The notes under the pieces: model-generated
Told to the model about the DNA's origin: nothing
Databases searched by the model: none
The model's input: the letters and a program-made list of their open reading frames with translations, nothing else
Translations under genes and position numbers: made by a program
Source: Paenibacillus lutimineralis
GTDB lineage: Bacteria; Bacillota; Bacilli; Paenibacillales; Paenibacillaceae
Direction of reading: 5' to 3'
DNA: 64,000 nt
Assembly: GCF_003991425.1 (NCBI RefSeq)
Contig: NZ_CP034346.1
Span: 1,277,501 to 1,341,500, forward strand
Part shown: positions 55,577 to 62,706 of the stretch, one piece after another
Position numbering within the stretch: the first letter of the stretch is position 1
Layout of the letters: each line of letters starts with the position of its first letter

Positions 55577-55656
55577 GTTAGAGCAGCTTTCAATTAAAAA
55601 GGTTCGTAGATTCAATCGTATTTTGTGAATTTGCGAAGTTCGTGAATGTTACGTTA
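55577..55656 (+). repeat. attC-like element E5 (short form)
   Basis: GGTTCGTAGATTCAATCGTA..GTGAATTTGCGAAGTTCGTGAATG..GTTA closely matches E0 at 46651. GTTA at 55653 opens the VOC cassette. Confidence 0.6.
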
Positions 55657-55724
55657 TCTGAAAGATCAGCAAGGGCTTGAACACATAAAAACCAAAAACC
55701 ATTATCAAAGAAGGAGAATAACAA

Positions 55725-56078
55725 ATAAGCGAGAGATTTATTGAAAGAATCGATGCTGTTTTTTTACCAGTAAAAAACCTTGAAGAATCATTAAAATGGT
55801 ACACTGATATTTTTGGTTTTCCACTTCGTTGGAAAAATAAAAGAATGGCAGGAATGGCGATTGCACCTAATTGTGGGTTTCATATTGTTGAAGTAAAGGA
55901 CTATGAACCGCAGAAGGGATACACTCCTTTTAATTTTGTTGTTAATAATGTTGAAGAGATTAGAAATAAACTTAAAGGGAAGAAAGTAAAAGTATCTGCA
56001 ATTAAGACAAGTGAACCCGTGAGATTTGACTTCATTGATATTAATGGAAATGCCATCAGTGTAATACAACTAAATTAG
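55725..56078 (+). CDS. VOC-family protein with non-standard start codon
   Basis: A 117-residue glyoxalase/bleomycin-resistance-fold protein: IDAVFLPVKNLEESLKWYTDIFGFPLRWKNKR, MAIAPNCGFHIVEV, FNFVVNNVEEIRNKLKGK, RFDFIDINGNAISVIQ. The frame has GGAG at 8 nt from ATA, exactly where ATG would be expected, and no ATG, GTG or TTG before codon 41. Either ATA is used at low efficiency or a point change has silenced the gene. Such proteins bind small molecules or metals; no substrate can be named. Cargo of its own cassette. Confidence 0.7.
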   Translation: MSERFIERIDAVFLPVKNLEESLKWYTDIFGFPLRWKNKRMAGMAIAPNCGFHIVEVKDYEPQKGYTPFNFVVNNVEEIRNKLKGKKVKVSAIKTSEPVRFDFIDINGNAISVIQLN

Positions 56079-56104
56079 AAGAGTTTTCAAGCAATTCGGT
56101 GATG

Positions 56105-56272
56105 GCTGATCCATCAGATAACACAGTATCTACGCTGCAGGCTACACTCTCGGTTCGCAAGATGAGGTGGACGGGGAAGTTGTTTCAGCTCACAACCCTG
56201 CGAGGCTTAGTCCGTTGGACCCAGTCGCTACGCTCCTTTAAGCCTCTCGGGTTCGTAGATACAAAAAAGTTA
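56105..56272 (+). repeat. attC-like element E6
   Basis: GCTGATCCATCAGATAAC pairs with the start of the VOC cassette (GTTATCTGAAAGATCAGC, 55653) at 15 of 18 positions. Then spacer ACAG, inner box TATCTACGC, a 110-bp middle, inner box CGTAGATAC, spacer, right core GTTATAT (56269). The middle shares ACAACCCTGC..CCCAGTCGC..ACGCTCCTTTAAGC with E8. Confidence 0.75.
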
Positions 56273-56389
56273 TATGAAATCAGCGGAAATAAGGTGAAAT
56301 AGTAAAAGTATTTTGAGAACGCTCGACTATAAGTATGATAAAACTAAGATTGAAAGAAGAATTAGGGCGAATTTGTAGGAGGTAGAACG

Positions 56390-56647
56390 ATGAAATGGCA
56401 AGAAGTAAGAGAACTCTTCCCTGACCAATTTGTTCTGGTTTCCATACTTAATTATCATGAAGAAGGCAATAAAAAAATAGTAGATGAAGTTGCTCCAATT
56501 CGCTCAATACCCGAAGAAGATGCTAATAAAGAGTTTTTCCAAGCAAAACCAGGGAATTTAGTATACCATACTTCAAATCAAGACTTCGTGATTCATCTTC
56601 GCCGGGATCCATTAGTGAGAGTGAGACGTAATAGTAATGAAAATTAA
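56390..56647 (+). CDS. Small uncharacterised protein of cassette F
   Basis: An 85-residue soluble protein (MKWQEVRELFPDQFVLVSILNYHEEG..KIVDEVAPIRSI..EFFQAKPGNLVYHTSNQDFVIHLRR). AGGAGGT precedes the ATG. I recognise no domain, but the arrangement, with the next gene starting inside its last codons and encoding an aspartic-protease-like protein, recurs in Bacillota in my memory. That suggests a two-protein unit. Confidence 0.65.
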   Translation: MKWQEVRELFPDQFVLVSILNYHEEGNKKIVDEVAPIRSIPEEDANKEFFQAKPGNLVYHTSNQDFVIHLRRDPLVRVRRNSNEN

Positions 56648-56702
56648 CTATGACAGATAGTTAATTACGACATCACTTACCGTTACATTCAGAGGACGAG
56701 TA

Positions 56703-57008
56703 TTGAGAATAGAAGATGTAGTTATAGATACAGGATCTTCGCATACTATAATCAGTCCTGATATTTTAGAGGAAATCGGTGTGACCTACGAAACAGGAGA
56801 CTGTATTTACGAAGCATACGGGATTGGCGGAAGCATTCCTTTCTATACCAAAATTATGGACAGGATTGAAATAGGTGCAAGAATCATTGAAAATATAGAA
56901 ATAGATGTAGGCATTCTGCCTAAGGATCATAGAGGGCTACTTGGATTAGATATTCTGAAACAACAAAATTTTATTATTGACTTGAAAACATTAGAATTAC
57001 GAAATTGA
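56703..57008 (+). CDS. Retropepsin-like aspartic protease, N-terminus cut by a stop codon
   Basis: A 101-residue protein with VVIDTGSSHTIISPDILEEIGV (catalytic DTGS) and a hydrophobic GLLGLDIL segment, the usual layout of single-domain retropepsin-like proteins. In frame upstream is ATG 56637, overlapping the previous gene, but TAG follows at codon 8 (56658-56660). TTG 56703 has AGAGGA at 6 nt and may allow reinitiation. The gene is therefore either a pseudogene or a shortened protein lacking one beta-strand. Confidence 0.6.
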   Translation: MRIEDVVIDTGSSHTIISPDILEEIGVTYETGDCIYEAYGIGGSIPFYTKIMDRIEIGARIIENIEIDVGILPKDHRGLLGLDILKQQNFIIDLKTLELRN

Positions 57009-57050
57009 ATAATAGATTGGAAAGAGAATTTATAAGCGAAATCGAAGATG

Positions 57051-57205
57051 TCGCCGAAATCATATAACAAATGCATCTATGCTGCAGGGCATTTGCCCCT
57101 TGGGTGTCAGGTGAGCAAGCATAGAAGAGTATTCAGGCAACACACGACCCGACCTAAGATAAGAGCTATCTAAGGTCGGGTCGCGTCATAGATACAGTGA
57201 CGTTA
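57051..57205 (+). repeat. attC-like element E7
   Basis: TCGCCGAAATCATATAAC pairs with the start of cassette F (GTTATATGAAATCAGCGG) at 14/18. Inner boxes CATCTATGC and GTCATAGATAC; right core GTTATAT at 57202. It carries the CCTAAGATAAGAGCTATCTAAGG hairpin related to that of E2. Confidence 0.75.
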
Positions 57206-57262
57206 TATGACAGCGATGCAGGATAAAGACTGTAAAACAAATAAAAAGAAATGTGAGAACAC

Positions 57263-57291
57263 TTGTACGCAGATATGAATGAAGGTAAAAT
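57263..57291 (+). promoter_or_regulatory. Promoter of the holin-like toxin
   Basis: TTGTAC (57263-57268), 17-nt spacer, TAAAAT (57286-57291). Confidence 0.55.
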
Positions 57292-57347
57292 ATAACTACA
57301 ATTGAATCTTGGGTGGGCATGGTTTCCCTTCGAAAGGAGGTGAAGCC

Positions 57348-57443
57348 ATGGAAGTTAAGGATGCATTAACGATTATGTTCCTATTTGGATCATTTATTCT
57401 TGCTCTTTTAACTTACATTAATAATAACAACAAGAGAAAGTAA
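57348..57443 (+). CDS. Putative holin-like type I toxin, 31 aa
   Basis: ATG at 57348 follows AAAGGAGGTG. The peptide MEVKDALTIMFLFGSFILAL has a single membrane helix and a basic end (NNNNKRK), the pattern of the holin-like toxin family related to TxpA. The mRNA 5' end contains CTTGGGTGGG, nearly complementary to CCCACCCCAAG in the 3' terminator, a fold-back that would hide the ribosome site as in other type I toxins. An antisense RNA gene overlaps its 3' end. It is the cargo of cassette G, sufficient alone to stabilise the cassette. The 27-aa toxin at 60031 is closely related. Confidence 0.75.
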   Translation: MEVKDALTIMFLFGSFILALLTYINNNNKRK

Positions 57444-57560
57444 AAACCCACCCCAAGGTTACCAGCCGAAGGTGGGTTTTCGTTCTTAACTGACTAAGAA
57501 GGGAATTCCTATCCAAGCCAATTGTACTGACCAAGTGTTCACCGCACTTGGTCTTTATTA
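57438..57560 (-). ncRNA. Antisense antitoxin RNA candidate (RatA-like)
   Basis: On the minus strand TTGATA (57589-57594) and TATTAT (57566-57571) are 17 nt apart. The predicted RNA begins with a hairpin (GACCAAGTG...CACTTGGTC, 57529-57553) containing GTGCGGTGAACAC and ends in the shared terminator, overlapping the 3' end of the toxin message. The loop GTGCGGT-AACAC recurs in the antisense RNA at 59917, supporting the call. Confidence 0.65.
57442..57482. terminator. Bidirectional terminator of toxin and antisense RNA
   Basis: AAAACCCACC / GGTGGGTTTT stem with A- and T-runs on both sides. Confidence 0.75.
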
Positions 57561-57645
57561 ACTTTATAATAACACATGTAAAAACATGTATCAAAACAAT
57601 ATTGAAAAACGATAATAAATGACTTACTTAAGTAAATCAAGGAAG

Positions 57646-57800
57646 GCATCTCCATCATATAACACAGTATCTACGCCGCGTCGCTTTCACTCCTTGATCT
57701 GCTGAGGAATTTAGAGGAAGCGGAAAATCAGCAGACAACCCTGCAAGGGTAAGTGGCGAAGCCACCCAGTCGCATACGCTCCTTTAAGCATAATTTAACG
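57646..57800 (+). repeat. attC-like element E8, right end degenerate
   Basis: GCATCTCCATCATATAAC pairs with the start of cassette G (GTTATATGACAGCGATGC) at 15/18. The inner box TATCTACGC follows, and the middle resembles E6, but after CGCTCCTTTAAGC the usual GTAGATAC..GTTA end is replaced by ATAATTTAACGATGA. Confidence 0.65.
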
Positions 57801-57890
57801 ATGATTTCAAAAGCAATTACGCATTTTTCTTTTAGAAATGACGATCAGAATATTGTCTGAAGAATTTTAGTGGGAGGGATGATTTTCAAA

Positions 57891-59006
57891 ATGATAATAT
57901 ACAATAACACAAGCTTACCTATAGAGAAAAAAGTAGATCAACTCTATGCTTGTATTCATAAGATGATCGGTGAGAATGGTTTTAAGATAGATGCCTTCAC
58001 GTGTGACGCTTTAGAAAGTGAAACTCTGAATTTTACTACAAAAGGTATTTATCATTTATACGGTTTCCTTGAAACTAATAATGAACAACTACCATGGTCT
58101 ATTATTCTAAAAGTAATCAAGCCAGATAGTGAAGAAAAGGATGATATCAAACATCACAATTACTGGCGCCGGGAAGCGCTTTTGTTTGAATCCAACCTCC
58201 TTGATCATCTTTCTGAATATATCAAAGCTCCGAATACTTATCTTGTTGAAGAACAGAATGATGGGACTATCTGGTTATGGATGGAGCGGGTAAATGGACA
58301 TTTTGCTCATTCAAAGGAGCAATTCAATTTTATTGCTCATCGACTTGGCATGTTTAACGCAGAGTATCTTACTGCAAAAGCATTACCCGACGAAAAATGG
58401 GTCTGCAAAAATTGGCTTAAATCGTGGACAACCTCAAGTCGAATGTATGCACCTAACCCAGAGCCATACATATTCAAGTTACAAGATGAAGAGATAAAGT
58501 ATATTTGGGAATGGTTCAAGAGACTGACTGAAGAAATAAATGAAAAGTTGGCTTCTCTTAGCAATTTGCCACATGTGTTAGCACATCAAGACTTAGGACA
58601 AAAGAATATGATTTTAACTTCAAACGATCAACTGGTGCTCATTGATTGGCAGTTTTTGAGTATCTCAGGTATTGGAGAAGATCTCGGTAAGATGTTTGGC
58701 GCAAATATGAGCCTTGGGATCATTCCTACAGATCAATATGAAACTTATCGAGATTCTTTGTTCTACTCCTATATTAAAGGAATGAGGGAATTGGGGTGGG
58801 AAGGGGATGAGAGGTTAGCTAGATACGGTTATTGTATAAGCACCGCTTTACGAAGCGTCTGGGAAGTACCTCAGCTCTGTTCTTTAGTTGCCCAGCTTGA
58901 AAGTGACCCAACTAATCCTAAACTCCAAGAGAGGGTATATCAGCTAAAACAAATAATCAATATTCATAAAGCAATGGACCATGAAGCGGAATCATTAAAG
59001 GATTGA
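57891..59006 (+). CDS. APH-type phosphotransferase
   Basis: A 371-residue kinase-like protein. The catalytic loop VLAHQDLGQKNMIL (about residues 230-243) gives HxDxxxxN, and LVLIDWQF supplies the metal-binding Asp. WSIILKVIK near residue 75 holds the ATP-binding lysine. The family phosphorylates aminoglycosides, choline or other small hydroxyl compounds; which one is not evident. GGGAGGG lies somewhat far (13 nt) upstream of this ATG, and two earlier starts are closer to or inside that site. Its GC is low, like the array's, but no closing attC-like element was found after it. Confidence 0.78.
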   Translation: MIIYNNTSLPIEKKVDQLYACIHKMIGENGFKIDAFTCDALESETLNFTTKGIYHLYGFLETNNEQLPWSIILKVIKPDSEEKDDIKHHNYWRREALLFESNLLDHLSEYIKAPNTYLVEEQNDGTIWLWMERVNGHFAHSKEQFNFIAHRLGMFNAEYLTAKALPDEKWVCKNWLKSWTTSSRMYAPNPEPYIFKLQDEEIKYIWEWFKRLTEEINEKLASLSNLPHVLAHQDLGQKNMILTSNDQLVLIDWQFLSISGIGEDLGKMFGANMSLGIIPTDQYETYRDSLFYSYIKGMRELGWEGDERLARYGYCISTALRSVWEVPQLCSLVAQLESDPTNPKLQERVYQLKQIINIHKAMDHEAESLKD

Positions 59007-59106
59007 GATTTTTTAGCTTCGGGCAAGCGACCATACTCAGTAACCTGGTATATAATAGAGACAATAGCTTTTTTATTTCAAATGAGTAATTTGAGGTGAT
59101 TCCTAA

Positions 59107-59796
59107 ATGGAAAATGGCAAAATCATATCCATCAACATAGGTAAACCCATACAAGTGCAGTACAACAACAGAGAAGTCTCTACAGGCATATTCAAAACCC
59201 CTAGCGATGAACCACTGTTCTTGACCTCAGTCAACTTCGAGGGAGATGGTCAGGCAGATCTTGTTCACCACGGGGGCAGGGAGAAAGCCGTCTGCGTGTA
59301 TCCCTATGAGCATTATCCCTATTGGGAAAAGGAATTGAATATGGGGCTGAAATACAGCGCATTCGGTGAGAATTTAACGACCCAAGGTTTGCTGGAGACG
59401 GAGGTTTGTATCGGCGATATTTTTCAGCTAGGAGAAGCGGTTGTGCAGGTGAGTCAGCCCAGGCAGCCATGCTTTAAATTGTCTGTAAGATATGGGGCGC
59501 CCGACATGCCGCTGAAGGTGCAGGAAACCGGCTATACTGGCTTTTATTTTCGCGTGCTTCAGGAAGGGCTTGTATCGAAGTCGGATAGTCTGATTAGAAC
59601 GAGCTGCCATCCGAAAGGAATTACTGTTTCCTATGCTAACTACATCATGCACAGGGACAAGAATGATACTGAAGGGATTAAGAAGATTCTTGAAGTAGAA
59701 GAACTCTCGACCAGCTGGAGAAAAACATTTGTGAAGCGTCTGGAAGGAACCGCAACGGATACCAAGGAAAGACTGACAGGTAATCAGGGTGAGTAG
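59107..59796 (+). CDS. MOSC domain protein (YiiM-like)
   Basis: A 229-residue protein with the MOSC core: GDGQADLVHHGGREKAVCVYPYEHYPYW, SAFGENLTTQGL, VCIGDIFQLGEAVVQVSQPRQPCFKL with the conserved cysteine that can hold a sulphur or molybdenum group. A C-terminal 3-alpha-like segment follows. YiiM-type proteins reduce N-hydroxylated bases; here it is a prediction. GAGGTG precedes the ATG. A 57-bp fragment of a second MOSC gene lies at 61224. Confidence 0.87.
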   Translation: MENGKIISINIGKPIQVQYNNREVSTGIFKTPSDEPLFLTSVNFEGDGQADLVHHGGREKAVCVYPYEHYPYWEKELNMGLKYSAFGENLTTQGLLETEVCIGDIFQLGEAVVQVSQPRQPCFKLSVRYGAPDMPLKVQETGYTGFYFRVLQEGLVSKSDSLIRTSCHPKGITVSYANYIMHRDKNDTEGIKKILEVEELSTSWRKTFVKRLEGTATDTKERLTGNQGE

Positions 59797-59916
59797 TGCC
59801 ACTTTTCGTGATATAAACATATCATACATTATTAAATAACTACGGGAAAAGTAAGAACCCACTCCTAATCAAGAAATCCCCCTGTAAAAGCGTTATAAAA
59901 TGAGCTATAATAAGGT

Positions 59917-60043
59917 AAGAATAAGTAAGGAGCCGTGCGGTAACACGACTCCAGTGTGCAATAACTGCATAAAGAGCAGACGGCCACAAAAGATGGGTCG
60001 GAAATAGACCGTTATCCTAGGTAGGGCGGTCTATTTCTTTTTC
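59917..60043 (+). ncRNA. Antisense antitoxin RNA candidate for the second toxin
   Basis: TATAAT at 59906-59911 (weak -35 upstream) precedes an RNA with the hairpin GGAGCCGTGCGG..CACGACTCC and a terminator GAAATAGACCG / CGGTCTATTTC followed by TTTTT, which lies over the 3' end of the toxin gene on the other strand. The GTGCGGTAACAC loop matches the antisense RNA at 57438. Confidence 0.65.
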
Positions 60044-60114
60044 ATGTAGGTGAGCAATGCCAGAATGAACATGCCGAACATGAACATTAAGGAAAGTGCA
60101 TCTTTAACCTCCAT
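60031..60114 (-). CDS. Putative holin-like type I toxin, 27 aa
   Basis: Peptide MEVKDALSLMFMFGMFILAL followed by LTYMKKK: one membrane helix and a basic tail, nearly the same as the toxin at 57348. AGGGAGGTG precedes ATG 60114; an ATG two codons upstream is too close. An extended -10 (TGTTATAAT, 60177-60182) lies upstream. The message 5' end contains AGGGCGGTC (complement of 60145-60153), exactly complementary to GACCGCCCT at the 3' end (60023-60031), a fold-back as in type I toxins. Antisense RNA overlaps the 3' end. Confidence 0.75.
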   Translation of the reverse strand: MEVKDALSLMFMFGMFILALLTYMKKK

Positions 60115-60423
60115 GGGCATCACCTCCCTTCTGGGAGATTAGCCGACCGCCCTTATAGCCGTATATGTACTCTAAAATTATAACATAATGAACAGAATAA
60201 AAGTGAAATAAGAACTATAATAGCTAAGTGAGTAAATAATAGAATTATGTAACATAACCCCCTTTAATCCTCGTATAACCAATTTTAATCTACTTTCCTA
60301 ACATCATATTCATGCATGGGCTTGGTCCTCGGTCCGTCATCCGATCAATAATATTTGTGCTTTTATATTTTTATTAGTTTTTTTAGGCTTGCCAAGTCCA
60401 TTTTAAGGTTGAAAGAGATTATA
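60115..60423. other. Intergenic region with toxin promoter and a duplicated segment
   Basis: Holds the extended -10 promoter of the toxin and the segment 60248-60307 that recurs at 62707-62769. The latter ends in CTTTCCTAACATCATATTCATGC, reminiscent of an attC-like left end. Confidence 0.5.
60248..60307. repeat. Dispersed 60-bp repeat, copy 1
   Basis: AACATAACCCCCTTTAATCC...CTACTTTCCTAACATCAT aligns with 62707-62769 with about a dozen differences and a 2-nt gap. Confidence 0.65.
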
Positions 60424-60561
60424 ATGGTGAAACGATTACACTGGAGTCGAAATATAGAGTGCAGGAAGAAACAAGAGAGATTAATAAATAAAACCCCAAC
60501 ATATTTGGAGAAGTCAGGATTCATTTTAGCATTATCGATCCTTTCAGGTGAAATACCGTAA
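60424..60561 (+). pseudogene. DUF1919 gene remnant with internal deletions
   Basis: The first 26 codons (VKRLHWSRNIECRKKQERL, INKTPT) match the DUF1919 gene at 22867. The DNA then jumps to TTTGGAGAAGTCAGGATTC, matching 23142 onward but in a different frame, and finally to GGTGAAATACCGTAAG, resembling the gene's 3' end. About 190 and 290 bp are missing. Not functional. Confidence 0.7.
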
Positions 60562-60570
60562 GCTTAAAAT

Positions 60571-61143
60571 TCAAATCGCAATTATTTGAATTTCGGAAAC
60601 GGGGGACCATTTCTTGGTATCCATGTCTTTAAAGTACACTCTAATGATATAATTGTCCTTTGTACTAAAGGTGTAGGTGAAATTTTCCGATCTGAACCAG
60701 AAATATTCCGTTGAATCTTTAATCTGCTCAGAACTTATTGTTTCTGTCTTGCCAGCAGGGCTAGTTATTGTAATTTTCAAATCAGAAATTTTTGTTTTTA
60801 AATTATCTACCTGTACTAAAGTAGAGAATGTAACACGATTATTGCTTTTAACTTTGCCAAAAACTTGATCATTATTATCTAGCAAAACTAAGTTAACATT
60901 AGGTTTGTAGATTCGAACTGTTTCTCCCAACTCGTCCGAGGAAAATAATGCAAACAAATCCTCAGACAGCTGTTCAGTAGACAGTAAAATATCTCCATTA
61001 ATTATTAATCCCTCTCGTTTTTGAAACACATTATTTAAATAAAATGAAATTTCAGATTTGTTAACTGCTGCAAACAGAATTGTCCCACTTTGTAGAATCA
61101 TAAAACATAGTAATAAAAAAAATATTTTCTTGATCTTTTTCAA
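60571..61143 (-). CDS. Secreted protein of unknown function
   Basis: A 190-residue exported protein starting with TTG 8 nt after AGGAGG. The signal peptide (KKIKKIFFLLLCFMILQSGTILFA) precedes a stalk-like segment (SFYLNNVFQKREGLIINGDILLSTEQLSEDLF), resembling one half of a copper-amine-oxidase N-terminal domain, and an Ig-like beta domain (LKITITSPAGKTETISSEQI..SENFTYTFSTKDNYIIRVYFKDMDTKKWSPVSE). No enzymatic motif. It is AT-rich and lies between decayed gene fragments. Confidence 0.65.
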   Translation of the reverse strand: MKKIKKIFFLLLCFMILQSGTILFAAVNKSEISFYLNNVFQKREGLIINGDILLSTEQLSEDLFALFSSDELGETVRIYKPNVNLVLLDNNDQVFGKVKSNNRVTFSTLVQVDNLKTKISDLKITITSPAGKTETISSEQIKDSTEYFWFRSENFTYTFSTKDNYIIRVYFKDMDTKKWSPVSEIQIIAI

Positions 61144-61223
61144 TACTTTTTCCTCCTATGGCTTGATTATCCTGTTTATACCTATAACTTACAAATAAGT
61201 TGCTATTTTTCTGGATTTTTTTA

Positions 61224-61325
61224 TTTATGCACCCAGATAAGAATGATACCGAAGGGATTAAGAAGATCCTTGAAGTGAAAGGCTTTTTTCATAGGCGACC
61301 ATACGAGTATCTGGAATGGAGGTGA
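61224..61325 (+). pseudogene. 3' fragment of a second MOSC gene
   Basis: FMHPDKNDTEGIKKILEVKG matches YIMHRDKNDTEGIKKILEVE of the MOSC gene (59645-59700) in DNA and protein. It then runs GFFHRRPYEYLEWR to a stop. Everything upstream is missing. Confidence 0.7.
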
Positions 61326-61329
61326 AGCG

Positions 61330-61524
61330 GTGAACCACCGTGATCAATTAGAACAACAGCAAATCGAAGAGTACAAGAAGAATCCAACCATCAATATGGC
61401 TGATTCGATGAACCGCTCGGTGAGCGGCGATTTGGGAGCTATGACAAGAGGAAGCTTCCTGACAAGGATCATAACGACTTTGGTAATCATCGGAGGATTA
61501 CTTGTTTTCCTATTGCTCAAATAG
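61330..61524 (+). CDS. DUF6366-like small membrane protein
   Basis: A 64-residue protein with a GTG start after GGAGGTG. A charged N-terminus (HRDQLEQQQIEEYKKNPTINMADSMNRSVSGDLGAMTRG) is followed by one C-terminal membrane helix (IITTLVIIGGLLVFLLL). The NP..N..DS.NR...G.L..LT-like pattern fits the DUF6366 family. Function unknown. Confidence 0.65.
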   Translation: MNHRDQLEQQQIEEYKKNPTINMADSMNRSVSGDLGAMTRGSFLTRIITTLVIIGGLLVFLLLK

Positions 61525-61678
61525 TGTTTCTGCTTAAGTCAAATTATTTGTTCGTCAAATTATTCCATGATTGTAGTAGAATATAGCTATAGTTCATATA
61601 GACTATTACTAATGAGAATTGTCTGTTAAGAACGTGAACAGGCGAACGGTAATATGGGTAGAGGATGGTGATGATTGT

Positions 61679-62512
61679 TTGGAAGTAAGATATTGTTCTT
61701 CATGCGGACAAAGTATAAGTACGACCGCCCGCTTTTGCACAAACTGTGGGAGACCTCAAGAGCAACAGGCATATTTGGAGCAGGCTTCTCAAGAGCAAGT
61801 GAATCAGCAGCTGACATCACAGCAGGAGGCATACCAGCAGCAAGACAATCAACAGCAATTATTTCAAGACCAGTCGTATCCACAACAAGGTTATCCACAG
61901 CAAGCGCATCAGCGACAGGATTATCATAAACAGGGGTATCAACAACAACCATATCAACAACAAACCTACCAGCAGCAAGAATATACGCAACAGGCCTATC
62001 CACAACAAGTCTACCAACAACAAGCGTATCAAACCCCAACATGGCAAAATCAACAATCCAACCCTTATAATACACCTGAAGCAGAATGGTTATGGTTATA
62101 TTCCCATAGTGATAAATATGTTGAAAAATGGATTAAAAATTCAAAATGGAACTGGGCGTCCTTTCTTTTCTTTCCGTTTTGGGCGGGGTATCGGAAAATG
62201 TATGCCGAGTGCGCGATATATGCAGCCATCTTAGTCGGGCTGGCCTTCATTGAACTATTATTAGGCTTTTCACTTAAGGGTGCCTATATCGGAATCTATA
62301 TTTTATGCGGAACATTAGGAAATAAACTATACTATCAGAAAGCTCAAAAAGAGATTGATCATATCCTGGCTTTACATGGGGATCATGAGCTCCGTCGCAG
62401 CTTGATTTACCAAAAGGGTGGAACCTCTGGCTGGGGCATTGTCTATGGAATTGGTATGATTCTAATTGGCGTCATTATAGAGATCCTTATGGAAGAGGGA
62501 TTTTATTATTGA
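61679..62512 (+). CDS. Zinc-ribbon membrane protein with Gln/Tyr repeats (DUF2628-like)
   Basis: A 277-residue protein. The N-terminal zinc ribbon RYCSSCGQSISTTARFCTNCGRP is followed by a low-complexity stretch of about 90 residues in QQxYxQQ repeats, then WLWLYSHSDKYVEKWIKNSKWNWASFLFFPFWAGYRKMY, typical of DUF2628, and three or four membrane helices. The start is uncertain: TTG 61679 (6 nt after GGTGAT) puts the zinc ribbon at the N-terminus as usual; an upstream TTG at 61619 would add 20 unlikely residues. Function unknown, probably envelope-associated. Confidence 0.72.
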   Translation: MEVRYCSSCGQSISTTARFCTNCGRPQEQQAYLEQASQEQVNQQLTSQQEAYQQQDNQQQLFQDQSYPQQGYPQQAHQRQDYHKQGYQQQPYQQQTYQQQEYTQQAYPQQVYQQQAYQTPTWQNQQSNPYNTPEAEWLWLYSHSDKYVEKWIKNSKWNWASFLFFPFWAGYRKMYAECAIYAAILVGLAFIELLLGFSLKGAYIGIYILCGTLGNKLYYQKAQKEIDHILALHGDHELRRSLIYQKGGTSGWGIVYGIGMILIGVIIEILMEEGFYY

Positions 62513-62544
62513 ACATGGTTAATACATAATTGGAATAAGTGTTG

Positions 62545-62588
62545 GAAAAGGACAGGACAGTTCTCAGAATGAGGATTGTCCTTTTTTT
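62545..62588 (+). terminator. Intrinsic terminator
   Basis: AAAGGACA / TGTCCTTT stem with an internal part, then TTTTTT. Confidence 0.65.
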
Positions 62589-62706
62589 GCGGCTCACTAA
62601 GCTATGCTAATCATCAGTAAGCCCTACAGGGAACTAGAGCGAGAAGTATGGCAGATAGTCTATGTAGGAGAATATTGTATCATTTTATACATATTGGTAG
62701 AATGAA

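Noticed and set aside
56099..56302. 67-codon frame
   Set aside because: Lies inside attC-like element E6 and exists only because the element is GC-richer and free of stops.
46651..57800. Reading the intergenic elements as simple transposon-like MITEs
   Set aside because: MITEs would show matching flanks on both sides of each element; instead the complementary flanks lie at the two ends of each gene unit.
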